Under the pieces are notes generated by a model. The model was not told where the DNA came from. It ran no database searches and worked only from the letters and a program-made list of their open reading frames with translations. Of a DNA stretch of 64,000 nt, positions 41,167 to 50,999 are shown piece after piece. Position numbers and translations under genes: made by a program. Source of the stretch: UBA1046 sp050945515 (GTDB taxonomy: Bacteria; Bacillota; Clostridia; Saccharofermentanales; DTU023); contig JBMNTB010000001.1 of the NCBI GenBank assembly GCA_050945515.1, positions 1 through 64,000 of the forward strand. The letters run 5' to 3'. The stretch's first letter is position 1, and each line of letters begins with the position of its first letter.

Positions 41167-41904
41167 ATGATTGAAGTCATTAGGGTTAAAGACTATGAAG
41201 CCATGAGCTTGTATGCGGCCCGTCTGGTTGCGGCTCAGGTCCGTCTGGTACCGGATTCTGTATTGGGTCTGGCCACCGGCTCTACGCCTCTGGGTATGTA
41301 TCGTGAGCTGGTGCGTCAGCATCGGGAAGAGGGACTGGACTTCTCCCAAGTCACAACGATCAATCTGGACGAGTATTGCGGTTTGCCGTGCACACATGAA
41401 CAAAGCTACCGCTACTACATGGACAGCAATTTTTTTAGCAAGATCAATATCGATCCGGAACTGACCTTTATTCCGGACGGCATGGCATCAGATATCGATG
41501 CCTGCTGCGAGATGTATGATGCACTGATTGACTTCCTGGGCGGAACTGATATGCAGGTCTTGGGAGTGGGAGAGAACGGGCATATTGCTTTTAATGAACC
41601 TCATGACTACTATTTCACGGCCCAAACACATAAAGCGGAGCTGACAGCCAACACAATTGAAGTAAATTCCCGCTTTTTCGCTGATCCGGCTGAAACCCCG
41701 CGTTTTGCGATCTCCATGGGTATGCGTGGAATCATGAGTGCCAAATGTATTCTGATGCTGGTTTCCGGCGCACAGAAAGCAGATGCGGTCTATGGCCTTT
41801 TGCGAGGCGAGGTCACCCCCCGCTGTCCGATTTCTATTCTGCAGCTGCACCAAAATGTGAAATTGATAGTGACGGATGATGCCTTCGTCAAAATAGAAGA
41901 TTGA
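41167..41904 (+). CDS. nagB: Glucosamine-6-phosphate deaminase
   Basis: A 245-residue deaminase. LGLATGSTPLGMYREL (phosphate/sugar site), TTINLDEYCGL with the catalytic Asp, and LGVGENGHIAFNEP with the ring-opening His. Converts glucosamine-6-phosphate to fructose-6-phosphate plus ammonia. Slightly shorter than E. coli NagB. Its stop overlaps the TTG start of an ABC exporter gene (41901). No nagA is near. Confidence 0.94.
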   Translation: MIEVIRVKDYEAMSLYAARLVAAQVRLVPDSVLGLATGSTPLGMYRELVRQHREEGLDFSQVTTINLDEYCGLPCTHEQSYRYYMDSNFFSKINIDPELTFIPDGMASDIDACCEMYDALIDFLGGTDMQVLGVGENGHIAFNEPHDYYFTAQTHKAELTANTIEVNSRFFADPAETPRFAISMGMRGIMSAKCILMLVSGAQKADAVYGLLRGEVTPRCPISILQLHQNVKLIVTDDAFVKIED

Positions 41905-43847
41905 AAAAGTTATTCGATCAATTTTCCTGGTTTTTACGCGATTTCGGGAAAACCTATATCCTGGGCACACTAGCTGTTGCTCTGAACGATGTTCTGATGC
42001 TGATACCACCGTGGGCAATCGGTTATTTGGCTGATCTAATCGCAACAGACAGGATTCACCTCAACACCTTCTATAGCTATATAGTGGTTTTGGTCGTGGT
42101 GATCGGCTTACTATATCTGCTCAACTATATCTGGCAATATCTGATCTTTTTGGGTGGCGATGAAATAGGCCGGGCAACCAGGCGTTTGCTGGTGACTAAA
42201 TATCTGCGGCAGAGCCCGCCTTTTTTTGCCAAGAATTCAACCGGCAGTCTGATGGGCAAGGCCACTAATGATGTGGATACCATCTCCGAGATGGCCGGTT
42301 ACGGGATGATGACGCTGCTCGACTCAACTTTGTACCCTCTGGCCCTGATTCTGATTATGGTTATTGCTATATCCTGGAAGCTGACACTGGCAGCGGTTCT
42401 GCCACTGACTCTTTTGATCTACTTTTCCAAGCTGATTGGCGAGGCTCTTTACAATCGCTTTTATGCTGCCCAACAGGCCTTTGATGAGATGAATGATAAA
42501 GTGCTGGAAAATGTAGCCGGTGTGCGTGTTATTCGCGCTTTCGACAAAGGCGAAGAAGAAATAAGGGACTTCCTACAGAAGGCGCAAAATCTGTACGACA
42601 AAAATATAGCGCTGGTACGAATGAGTGCTTTATTTGGGCCGATCTCCCGCTCAGTTTCAGGCATCAGTCATACCGTGGCCTTAGCTTATGGCGCTTATCT
42701 GATCTCCAGACAGGAGCTCAGTCTGGGCAGCCTCGTCTCATTTCTCTTTTATCTGGATATGCTGAACTGGCCGATGTTGGCGGTGGGCGAGTTTATCAAT
42801 GTTTCCCAGCAGGCTTCGGCTTCAATGGAGAGAATACAGGAGCTGCTGTCCTACCGAGAAGATGTAAGCTTCGACCCTGAAGCCGTAGACTACCCGGGTG
42901 GCGGCTCGATCAGATTTGAGCAAGTCAGCTTCACCTATCCCTGTGAAGAGCAACCGGCATTGCAGCAGCTTGACTTTGAGCTGGCGGCCGGAGGGACTTT
43001 GGGTGTGGTGGGGAAAGTCGGCAGCGGAAAAACCACTTTACTTAAGCAGCTCTTACGTTTTTACCCGCAGAAAGAAGGACGAATTTTGTTAGGCGGTCAA
43101 CCTCTGGAAGTATATTCCCGGCGCAGTATCCGAGCTGCAATCGGTTATGTGCCGCAGCAGCCTTTCCTTTTTTCACGCACAATCAGATCTAATATTGAAC
43201 TTGGTGCCCCGGAGGGAGCTGTTTTGTCAGCCGAGCCGGAACAAGTACCGCAGATATCTTTTCGTCCGGTCATTGATCCTGATAATTCTCTGGGTTTCGC
43301 TGCTCTGGAAACGGAAGCAACGGTCGCCCCGGGTTGTGCTTCTGCAACAGATGCAGCGACCGGGATTTCCCTTGAAAAAGCCATTGATCTGGCAGATTTC
43401 CGCAAGGATCTGACTCAGCTGCCGGATGGCCTGGACACTCTGGCCGGCGAAAAGGGCATTGCGCTCTCCGGTGGTCAAAAACAACGCATTACTATTGCCC
43501 GTGCTCTGATGAAAGATCCTGAAATCCTAATCCTGGATGACTGTCTGTCCGCAGTGGATGCTAATACGGAAGAGACGATCTTGGAAGCGCTGAAAAAGGA
43601 AAGAGCAGGGCGAACTACTCTGATCAGCTCCCATCGGATTTCCGCGATTATGCATTCTGATCTTATTCTGGTGCTTGATGAGGGACGGATTGTTGAGCGC
43701 GGCACACATGAGGAGCTGTTAGCTGCCGGCGGCTGGTATCAAAGACAGTATGAGAGACAAAAGTTAGAACAAGATAAACAAATTCCGTCGCCGACAGCAA
43801 AAGGAGATCTCGGACAGAAAAGGGGGGTGTGCTTTGAAACAAATTAA
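41901..43847 (+). CDS. Heterodimeric ABC exporter, subunit A (degenerate site)
   Basis: A 648-residue exporter half. Six helices then an ATPase with Walker A GKVGSGKTT, Q-loop GYVPQQPFLFS, signature LSGGQKQR, and Walker B ILILDDCLSAVD. The Asp replacing catalytic Glu is typical of one subunit of BmrCD/TM287-288-like heterodimers. An unusual insert of about 55 residues lies between Q-loop and signature. TTG start overlapping the nagB stop. Partner is the next gene, overlapping by 14 bases. Confidence 0.9.
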   Translation: MKKLFDQFSWFLRDFGKTYILGTLAVALNDVLMLIPPWAIGYLADLIATDRIHLNTFYSYIVVLVVVIGLLYLLNYIWQYLIFLGGDEIGRATRRLLVTKYLRQSPPFFAKNSTGSLMGKATNDVDTISEMAGYGMMTLLDSTLYPLALILIMVIAISWKLTLAAVLPLTLLIYFSKLIGEALYNRFYAAQQAFDEMNDKVLENVAGVRVIRAFDKGEEEIRDFLQKAQNLYDKNIALVRMSALFGPISRSVSGISHTVALAYGAYLISRQELSLGSLVSFLFYLDMLNWPMLAVGEFINVSQQASASMERIQELLSYREDVSFDPEAVDYPGGGSIRFEQVSFTYPCEEQPALQQLDFELAAGGTLGVVGKVGSGKTTLLKQLLRFYPQKEGRILLGGQPLEVYSRRSIRAAIGYVPQQPFLFSRTIRSNIELGAPEGAVLSAEPEQVPQISFRPVIDPDNSLGFAALETEATVAPGCASATDAATGISLEKAIDLADFRKDLTQLPDGLDTLAGEKGIALSGGQKQRITIARALMKDPEILILDDCLSAVDANTEETILEALKKERAGRTTLISSHRISAIMHSDLILVLDEGRIVERGTHEELLAAGGWYQRQYERQKLEQDKQIPSPTAKGDLGQKRGVCFETN

Positions 43848-45612
43848 GTCTCAAACCAAGCAAGGGCAATCACGGCAAAGCCGCCTGCTCAAATACAGTC
43901 TAAGCGCTAAAACCACTCTCCTGCAAGGGCTTTTGGTAACCGGCTTAACCGTTGCCAGCAGCCTGTTGGCCCCGTATCTGGTCAAGTATCTGCTCGATAA
44001 TGAACTGCGCGCAGGAGCTAAACTCAGGGCTAATTTCCTGATCCTGATTCTGGCTGCTTATCTGGGAACGGTTCTACTTTCGGCGGTCATGCGCTATTTC
44101 AGTACCTTACTGCTGCACAAGGCCGCCAATAAAATAGCTATGAAGATGCAGCTGGATGCCTTTTCACATGTACAGAAACTGCCGATCGAGTTCTTTGATC
44201 AGTTGCCGGCAGGTCAAGTTGTGTCACGTATCACAAATGATACTAAAGCGGTTCGGATTCTGTACCAGGTAGTATTGGCCCAGTTCATGATGGCCGGCAT
44301 TTATGCTCTCGGTATCTATGTCAGCCTGGCTTTGATCGATCCTTTTCTGATCCTGATTGCTTTGACATCTGTCCCGATCATGTACTTTCTCTTTCGGGAC
44401 TTTAAGGTTAAATCAGCCAAGTTCAACCGGACTTACCGCAGCAAGCTGAGCGAACTGAACGGCAATCTCAATGAGAATATACAAGCGATGGAAGTTATCT
44501 CCAGTTTGGGCAAAGAAAAGCAGATCTACCGGGAATTTAGCATTATTTCCGATCAGGTATATGAACAGTCTCGGAATATGACCAAACTGTTTAGCTACAG
44601 TGCTTTCAATGCCACTCAGACAATACAGTATCTGATGCTGGCCGCGGTTCTGCTGTACTTTGGTTTCGGACATCTGACAGCAGCCTATTGGGTACCGATC
44701 GGAACTCTCTATGTTTTTGTTGACTATATGCTGATCTTATTTAACCAGCTTAACAATGCCATGACCAGAGTTGGTGATCTGGAACGGGCACGCAGCGCAG
44801 CCGACCATATTTTTGAACTGCTGGATCTGGAAACAGTCCATGAGGGAACCAGGATAGCACCTAGTTCTACAGGGAGAATTGCTTTTGAGAATGTCACCTT
44901 TGCCTATAAGGAAGAGGCTGTTCTCAAGGATATTTCTTTCGAAGTCGCCCCTGGGCAGACTGTTGCCTTCGTAGGTCAGACCGGTTCCGGCAAAAGTACA
45001 ATCATGAATCTGCTCTTTGCTTTCTACCAGCCTCAACAGGGCAGGATTCTGTTTGAGGGTGAACCACTGGCTGAACTGGATTATAAGAGCTTTCGCCGCC
45101 AGATGGCCATTGTGTTGCAAGATCCTTTTTTATTCACAGGCACGATCTTGTCTAATATCACTTTGAACCGGGCGAGTATCAGCCGTGCGGATGCCGAAAG
45201 AGCTTTGCGTGAAGTTGGCGGTGATCAGTTCTTAGAGCGATTGGAACATGGTCTTGACACCGAAGTAATTGAGAAAGGCGCAGGTTTTTCCTCGGGTGAG
45301 CGCCAGCTGATCTCATTCGCCCGCGCTCTGGCCCACAATCCTCGCATTCTTGTGCTGGATGAAGCCACTTCCAGTATTGACTCCGAGACCGAGAGCGCCA
45401 TCCAGCGTGCCATGCGTCGCCTGGAAGAGGGCCGGACTACTCTGATTATTGCTCATCGTCTCTCAACCATCCGCCATGCTGATCAGATCATCGTCCTTGA
45501 CCAAGGTCGCATCGCTGAACAGGGTGTTCATGACCAATTGATTGCTATGAACGGTATTTACCGCGCTATGTACGAAGCTCAATCTCAAGAAACTTCCTCC
45601 TGGCGGTTTTAG
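43834..45612 (+). CDS. Heterodimeric ABC exporter, subunit B (catalytic)
   Basis: A 592-residue half with full catalytic site: Walker A GQTGSGKST, Q-loop AIVLQDPFLFTGTI, signature variant FSSGERQLISFARAL, Walker B ILVLDEATSSIDSETES, H-loop AHRLS. The SSGERQ variant is common in the second subunit of this exporter type. TTG start after AGGGGGG. Likely multidrug or lipid/peptide efflux together with subunit A. Confidence 0.92.
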   Translation: MKQIKSQTKQGQSRQSRLLKYSLSAKTTLLQGLLVTGLTVASSLLAPYLVKYLLDNELRAGAKLRANFLILILAAYLGTVLLSAVMRYFSTLLLHKAANKIAMKMQLDAFSHVQKLPIEFFDQLPAGQVVSRITNDTKAVRILYQVVLAQFMMAGIYALGIYVSLALIDPFLILIALTSVPIMYFLFRDFKVKSAKFNRTYRSKLSELNGNLNENIQAMEVISSLGKEKQIYREFSIISDQVYEQSRNMTKLFSYSAFNATQTIQYLMLAAVLLYFGFGHLTAAYWVPIGTLYVFVDYMLILFNQLNNAMTRVGDLERARSAADHIFELLDLETVHEGTRIAPSSTGRIAFENVTFAYKEEAVLKDISFEVAPGQTVAFVGQTGSGKSTIMNLLFAFYQPQQGRILFEGEPLAELDYKSFRRQMAIVLQDPFLFTGTILSNITLNRASISRADAERALREVGGDQFLERLEHGLDTEVIEKGAGFSSGERQLISFARALAHNPRILVLDEATSSIDSETESAIQRAMRRLEEGRTTLIIAHRLSTIRHADQIIVLDQGRIAEQGVHDQLIAMNGIYRAMYEAQSQETSSWRF

Positions 45613-45689
45613 TTAATCTCAGCTATAATTCTTTGAATCGGCATTCTGAAGAAAATACGGATTAAGGATTAGATCTTCACGGCAGCAAT

Positions 45690-46673
45690 ATGGACAATTC
45701 AAATCAAAACAAAGTCACGAAACAGAAAAAGCCTTATCTGCATTTGTTCCTGCTCGTTATCACGGCAGTAATCTGGGGCGCGTCCTTTATTGCGCAGAAG
45801 ACAGGTATGGAGCATATCGGCCCTTTTACTTATAATGGGGTCCGCATGCTGCTGGGCGGCACGATCCTCCTGCCGGTGATTTACTTTATGCGCAAAAGCG
45901 GTCACACCAGCAAGATTGAGATGGATGAATTGCTGGAGATTAGAGGTGTCAGCCGCATTGAAGATCTGCCCTGGTATGATCGCCGGCCCCAACTGTACGG
46001 CGGCATTTTTGCCGGTAGCATGCTCTTTGTGGCCAGCAGCCTGCAACAACACGGTATTCAGTACACAACTACCGGCAAAGCAGGCTTTATTACAGCTATG
46101 TACGTAATACTGGTCCCTGTGGTTGGAATTTTCCTACGCCACAAAACCAGAATCGCTGACTGGCTGTCGGTTTTTCTGGCTGTATTCGGTTTTTATTTTC
46201 TGAGCATCACAGAAAATATTACTATTGCTAAAGGAGACCTGTATCTGCTGTTGGGCGCCTTTTGCTATTCTTTTCATATTTTGATCATTAATCATTACTC
46301 ACCGATTGTGGATGGTGTGACGCTGGCTTCAACACAATTTATTGTGACCGGCCTGCTCTCGATAGCACCGATGTTTATTTTCGAGACGCCCAATCTCAAT
46401 GCGATCAAGGATGCCGCCCTGCCGATTCTTTATTCAGGCGGCCTATCTTCCGGTGTCGGATTTACACTGCAAGTAATCGGTCTGCAGAAAGTGCCGCCTA
46501 CACAGGCCTCTCTGATCACATCCCAAGAGTCTACCTTGTCCGTCATTTTTGGCTGGCTGATTCTGGGCGAGGTCATGTCCAAGCGGGAAATGTTCGGCTG
46601 TCTTCTGATGTTGGCCGGTATCCTGATTTCCCAGCTCACCCCGACCAAAGACTACGACAAGCTCCACTCCTAG
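45690..46673 (+). CDS. EamA/DMT-family transporter
   Basis: A 327-residue protein with ten predicted helices in two EamA repeats. Start of repeat 1 LVITAVIWGASFIAQKTGM; repeat 2 contains TGLLSIAPMFIF and PPTQASLITSQESTLSVIF. A cytoplasmic insert of about 30 residues follows the third helix. Exports amino acids or metabolites; substrate unknown. Confidence 0.88.
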   Translation: MDNSNQNKVTKQKKPYLHLFLLVITAVIWGASFIAQKTGMEHIGPFTYNGVRMLLGGTILLPVIYFMRKSGHTSKIEMDELLEIRGVSRIEDLPWYDRRPQLYGGIFAGSMLFVASSLQQHGIQYTTTGKAGFITAMYVILVPVVGIFLRHKTRIADWLSVFLAVFGFYFLSITENITIAKGDLYLLLGAFCYSFHILIINHYSPIVDGVTLASTQFIVTGLLSIAPMFIFETPNLNAIKDAALPILYSGGLSSGVGFTLQVIGLQKVPPTQASLITSQESTLSVIFGWLILGEVMSKREMFGCLLMLAGILISQLTPTKDYDKLHS

Positions 46674-46987
46674 CCTATAATTTACATTACCTGGTTTGAG
46701 CTGTAAGTTTTGGTGTGCTAGACTTTTAAATATCAAGTTAATTAGCCGGACGAATTTGATAGGTTAGAAGGCATATGCAGGGTGAGCTAAATTACGCTAA
46801 TATTGTACGCCAAACAGGTGCTTTTTTAATGCCGGCGTCTTAGTCTTAAACCCAATCTCCCGACTCATGTCAAACTGTGCCGGTCAGGGTCAGCTGATCT
46901 CAGCCTACCCCTGCAGATTGCAGATAATGAATTTAGGAGATATCTGCGACTGACCCCGGGTGTCAGAGCAGAGGAAGGAGCCAATAT
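46674..46987 (+). other. Intergenic region upstream of protease gene
   Basis: A 314-base stretch with no gene seen. An AGGAAGGAG site precedes the protease ATG. No clear promoter or riboswitch was recognised. Confidence 0.5.
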
Positions 46988-49900
46988 ATGTATTGCAGTA
47001 ATTGCGGCTTTAACAATGAAGAGGGAATGCGCTTTTGCATCAATTGCGGGCAGCAGCTGGTACCGCCTCCCAGTGCCGGGCCGGGCATGATGCCACCGTC
47101 ACAGGCCGGGCAGGCCCATCAACCACAATTCCCCGGACAAGCAACTCCACCGCAGAGGGGACAGACACCGTCACAGATTCCCGATCCGAGGGTAGTCCCG
47201 CCCCCGCAATTCTCCGGGCAGACGGTCCCTCCACAGTGGGGACAGGTGCCGCCGCAGGCTCCCGGTCCGGGCATGACTCCTTACCCACAATTCCCTGGGC
47301 CAGCAGTTCCGGCTCGGCCGGCTAAGAAGAAGAAAAAGGGTCTCATTGTGGCTCTATCAATACTAGGTGTTCTGATCCTGTTAATTGCTGGTTTCCTTAT
47401 TTACTCTTTGCCGTTAAAACCGAAAATCATCCTTGACGGTACGCGACAGACGCTGGATGGCAGTATTGACGATTTGTCCTTATCAGTTAAGACCAATCAG
47501 TTAATCACAGAGGTTCGTTATGCCTTAGATCCTGAAGATCCTGAAGATCCTGATGCCTATACGGTACTAGAAGATATTAAGGGCGGCATGTTCAGCAAGG
47601 AAGGCAAGCTACCTAAGCTCAGCCTTGACACAGCTATAAATAAATCATCTAAAGAGCGTGGACCTTGGCAGCGCACAGATGCCAATGCCAAACTTGGCAA
47701 CCACACGCTATACATTACAGTGAAGACCATGTTCGGCACCTCCAAACCCATGCCTTTCAATTTGCTCTATGCCTCAGGTATTTCTGCCCTGCCTGACCGA
47801 ACCAAGATCAAAAAAGTCACAGACGGCGAATTATCTACAGATGCCCTGATTAATGAAATACTGGTGTCGCTTGATATGGGCGCTGACCGTTCAATAGCCG
47901 AAGGTCTAGCCACAGAAACAGGCGGCAAAATAGTTGGCGAAATCACGGCAATTTCCCGCTACCAAATCCGCTATGACAAGGCCAGTGAAGATGAGATAGC
48001 TGCTATCTTAGAGGATCTGCGGGCCAGGCCGGAGGTTCTGACGGCTCAGTACAATTATGTTTATGATCGATCCGAAATTCAGCTCTATCCGAATGATGCT
48101 TTGCTCGACTCTTGGGATCTTGAAAATCCCGACGGCAATAACTGGGGCCTGGAAGTTATCCGCGCGCCCCTCGTCTGGAAAGATATAGATTCATTTACGC
48201 CGATTTCCGTCGGCATAGCTGACGGCGGCCTTGAATACGATCATGAAGACCTCAATGTTGACCGCTCAAATATCTATCTCTTTCCCACATATACACTGGA
48301 AAGCCTGGATGATATGGAGCTGTATTACACCAAGTCGGACAAGTCACCGGGCTCTAACTACTATGGCGGGAAAGAGCACGGAACACATGTCACTGGGATC
48401 ATTTCAGCTCAGGGCGATAATGACATCGGCTGTGCAGGTGTGAATTGGCAGACGAAACCCTACTTTTTCCATTACTGGCATATGGAAGTGGAAGAAGACA
48501 CAGGTGAGCTCGATCTCTGGAATGTGACGACCTCCTTCGAGCTTGAGATAACGCTAACTACCCTGGTTGAACAGGGCTGCCGAGTGATCAACTACAGTGT
48601 TGGCGATTCCGAACCCACAGCACCGGGCAGCAAGCACGAGTATATTGAGACGCAGGCTTATGGTGATCTCTGTCTGCGTCTTGAAAGCTTAGGCTATGAT
48701 TTTCTTGTCTTCAAGGCAGCCGGCAATGAAACTGAAGATGCCTCGGCTTTTGCCATGAATAGGATCATGACCGGCACCGATGAGGCTCGTCGTCATACGG
48801 TAATTGTCGGGGCTATTGAGAATACACCGATTGAATATGATGATAATGTAGATGAACGCATCAAATATGCTTACCAACTCAGCGGCTATTCGAATTACGG
48901 CAGCCTGGTTGATGTAGCTGCACCCGGCACGGATGTCTTCAGCACTGTGCCTAATAATGGCTATGAGAACAAGCCCGGCACCTCTATGGCCTCACCGATG
49001 GCTGCCGGTGTTGCCTCCTTGATCTATGGTGCCCATCCTGAATATACTGCTTCCCAAGTCAAGGCTATCCTAAAGGAGGAAACAGATACCTTTACTACGG
49101 ACGGCACGAATCTGATCCCCGTTGTCAATGCTGCCCTGGTTTCAGACTATGCCAAGAAGGGTGAACTACCTGAGGTGCCGCCGGGCGAAGTGATTCCTGA
49201 TCCCAGTCTTACACCTTATCCCGGACCTCCTACACCCAGCGCACCGAGACCGGACATTATTGAGCTGCCGGACCACACGCCCTTCCAGCTGGAAGCTGGA
49301 CAGGGTGGTATAGCAGGTTTCATCCGCGATCAAGAGACGGAGAGCGCTATTGCCCTCTTTAAAATTAGCTTTACTGCTCCGGATGGAGAAGTGGTCACAC
49401 TCGATTACGCCTATCCCTATCCTGAGTCCTCAGATGCCCGGTTGATGGGTGAGTTTTTCGCCCGCATACCGGTTGAAGCGGGACAGGAAGCAGAAATCTC
49501 GAACTTTGTTGTCGAGGCGCGAGGCTATACATCGTATGAGATACCCAGCATTACAGTGCTGAGTGGTGAAATAACAGATCTGAATATATACCTGGAGGCT
49601 GAGAATGCAGACATCGTCAGGTTGCCCGGGCATACGCCTTTCACTCCACCTGAAGGCACGAGTGGCATCGTCGGTTTTGTCTGTGATGATGTGACGAAAG
49701 AGCGTATACCGGACTTTTCTATAGACATGTTCTTTAAGGATCGAGAGTTCAATTTTGATGTTTTCTACCCGCCGCCGGAAAGCTATTATGCCCAACTGCT
49801 GGGTGAGTTCATTATCTGGGTGACCAATGATTCAGAGGATATTGTCGACAAACTCGTTATCTCAGCTGATGGCTACGAGTCAGTCGAATTGGGTTCTTTA

Positions 49901-50911
49901 ACAGTTAGGCACGGTGAGGTTACGGACGCAGGTATTGTCTATCTCAAACCGACAAAGACAGCACCAACGCCAAGTCCGGCGCCAACACCGGGCATAATAG
50001 AACCGACCCCGGAGCCTAAGCCCGTCAAACCGGCTCCGGGCGATGATGTGATTACTATCCCCGGTCATACTCCCTTCACTCCAAGAAAGGGTCGGTGTGG
50101 GTTTACCGGTTTTGTCTACGATGCTGTGACCAAGCAGCCCGTATCTTCCTTCAGTTTGGAGAATATAATCTGGCTGTCCGGTATTCCGGGTGATTCCCAA
50201 ATTTTCGACTGGCCCTACCCGGAAGACTTATTGGCCAAGATTGAGGGTGAGTTCATCATCTGGGTAGATATGGCCCGAGATAAGCCGGATTCAGATACTA
50301 TGCAAGCCTTTGACATCGTGGCTGACGGTTATGAGACTTACCATGTGGAGGCTTTCCCTGTAGAGGAGCGTGCTGTTACAGACCTGGGCGTTATCTACCT
50401 GACACCCAAAGGCACCAATCAACCGCCGTCAGAGATGGGCCAGATCGCTGTCATCTTGGACTGGGGTGCAAAGCCTGCCGATCTGGATTTACATGCTACA
50501 GCCCCCCTGACTGACGGTGACAAGAGGTTCCACATTTTTGCCTATGAACCTAACCTCAATTTTGGCAGTGGCAGAGACTATCCCGAGGCTTTGATGACGT
50601 CACAAAGCGACAGTAGCTACGGCTCAGAAAGCATCACAATTTTCACCCCGCGAGCCGGTGTGCCCTACACCTTCTATGTCCATGACTTTACCAATACGGC
50701 CAAAAAGAGTGATGCCTGGGATCTGGCTAATTCAAATGCTGAGGTGAGAGTTTACTTGAATATCCTCGACGAACCACCAATTGTCTTTAATGTGCCTAAT
50801 GAGGAAGGCACGCTCTGGGAGGTCTGTACGATCATAGACGGCGAAGTTAGTTCTACACACAGCATGAGCTATGAGGGCCGACCCTTAAATATCGGCGCCT
50901 CCGACCAATAA
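46988..50911 (+). CDS. Membrane-anchored subtilisin-like (S8) protease, multi-domain
   Basis: A 1307-residue protein. Residues 1-21: zinc ribbon (CSNCG, CINCG; C3, C6, C17, C20). Residues 25-112: Pro/Gln-rich linker. About 118-140: one membrane helix, putting the rest outside. Subtilase domain: Asp412 (IADGGLE), His464 (EHGTHVTG), oxyanion Asn580 (AAGNE), Ser666 (GTSMASPMAAG), complete triad. A prodomain-like region lies before it (about 270-390). Three C-terminal repeats beginning LPDHTPFQ, LPGHTPFT and IPGHTPFT are carboxypeptidase-regulatory/Ig-like, and a final beta domain (about 1150-1307) ends the protein. Likely degrades or processes envelope or host proteins. Confidence 0.93.
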   Translation: MYCSNCGFNNEEGMRFCINCGQQLVPPPSAGPGMMPPSQAGQAHQPQFPGQATPPQRGQTPSQIPDPRVVPPPQFSGQTVPPQWGQVPPQAPGPGMTPYPQFPGPAVPARPAKKKKKGLIVALSILGVLILLIAGFLIYSLPLKPKIILDGTRQTLDGSIDDLSLSVKTNQLITEVRYALDPEDPEDPDAYTVLEDIKGGMFSKEGKLPKLSLDTAINKSSKERGPWQRTDANAKLGNHTLYITVKTMFGTSKPMPFNLLYASGISALPDRTKIKKVTDGELSTDALINEILVSLDMGADRSIAEGLATETGGKIVGEITAISRYQIRYDKASEDEIAAILEDLRARPEVLTAQYNYVYDRSEIQLYPNDALLDSWDLENPDGNNWGLEVIRAPLVWKDIDSFTPISVGIADGGLEYDHEDLNVDRSNIYLFPTYTLESLDDMELYYTKSDKSPGSNYYGGKEHGTHVTGIISAQGDNDIGCAGVNWQTKPYFFHYWHMEVEEDTGELDLWNVTTSFELEITLTTLVEQGCRVINYSVGDSEPTAPGSKHEYIETQAYGDLCLRLESLGYDFLVFKAAGNETEDASAFAMNRIMTGTDEARRHTVIVGAIENTPIEYDDNVDERIKYAYQLSGYSNYGSLVDVAAPGTDVFSTVPNNGYENKPGTSMASPMAAGVASLIYGAHPEYTASQVKAILKEETDTFTTDGTNLIPVVNAALVSDYAKKGELPEVPPGEVIPDPSLTPYPGPPTPSAPRPDIIELPDHTPFQLEAGQGGIAGFIRDQETESAIALFKISFTAPDGEVVTLDYAYPYPESSDARLMGEFFARIPVEAGQEAEISNFVVEARGYTSYEIPSITVLSGEITDLNIYLEAENADIVRLPGHTPFTPPEGTSGIVGFVCDDVTKERIPDFSIDMFFKDREFNFDVFYPPPESYYAQLLGEFIIWVTNDSEDIVDKLVISADGYESVELGSLTVRHGEVTDAGIVYLKPTKTAPTPSPAPTPGIIEPTPEPKPVKPAPGDDVITIPGHTPFTPRKGRCGFTGFVYDAVTKQPVSSFSLENIIWLSGIPGDSQIFDWPYPEDLLAKIEGEFIIWVDMARDKPDSDTMQAFDIVADGYETYHVEAFPVEERAVTDLGVIYLTPKGTNQPPSEMGQIAVILDWGAKPADLDLHATAPLTDGDKRFHIFAYEPNLNFGSGRDYPEALMTSQSDSSYGSESITIFTPRAGVPYTFYVHDFTNTAKKSDAWDLANSNAEVRVYLNILDEPPIVFNVPNEEGTLWEVCTIIDGEVSSTHSMSYEGRPLNIGASDQ

Positions 50912-50932
50912 AGATACATGTATGATGTTTTA

Positions 50933-50969
50933 AGCCGGCTCAAGGGGCAAAAATACCCTTGAGCCGGCT
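50933..50969 (+). terminator. Bidirectional terminator after protease gene
   Basis: AGCCGGCTCAAGGG and CCCTTGAGCCGGCT form a perfect 14-pair stem around a 9-base loop, between convergent genes (protease plus strand, DUF3048 minus strand). No long T-run. Confidence 0.85.
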
Positions 50970-50999
50970 TCAGCTGTCACTGTTGTGAATAATTGTCTA

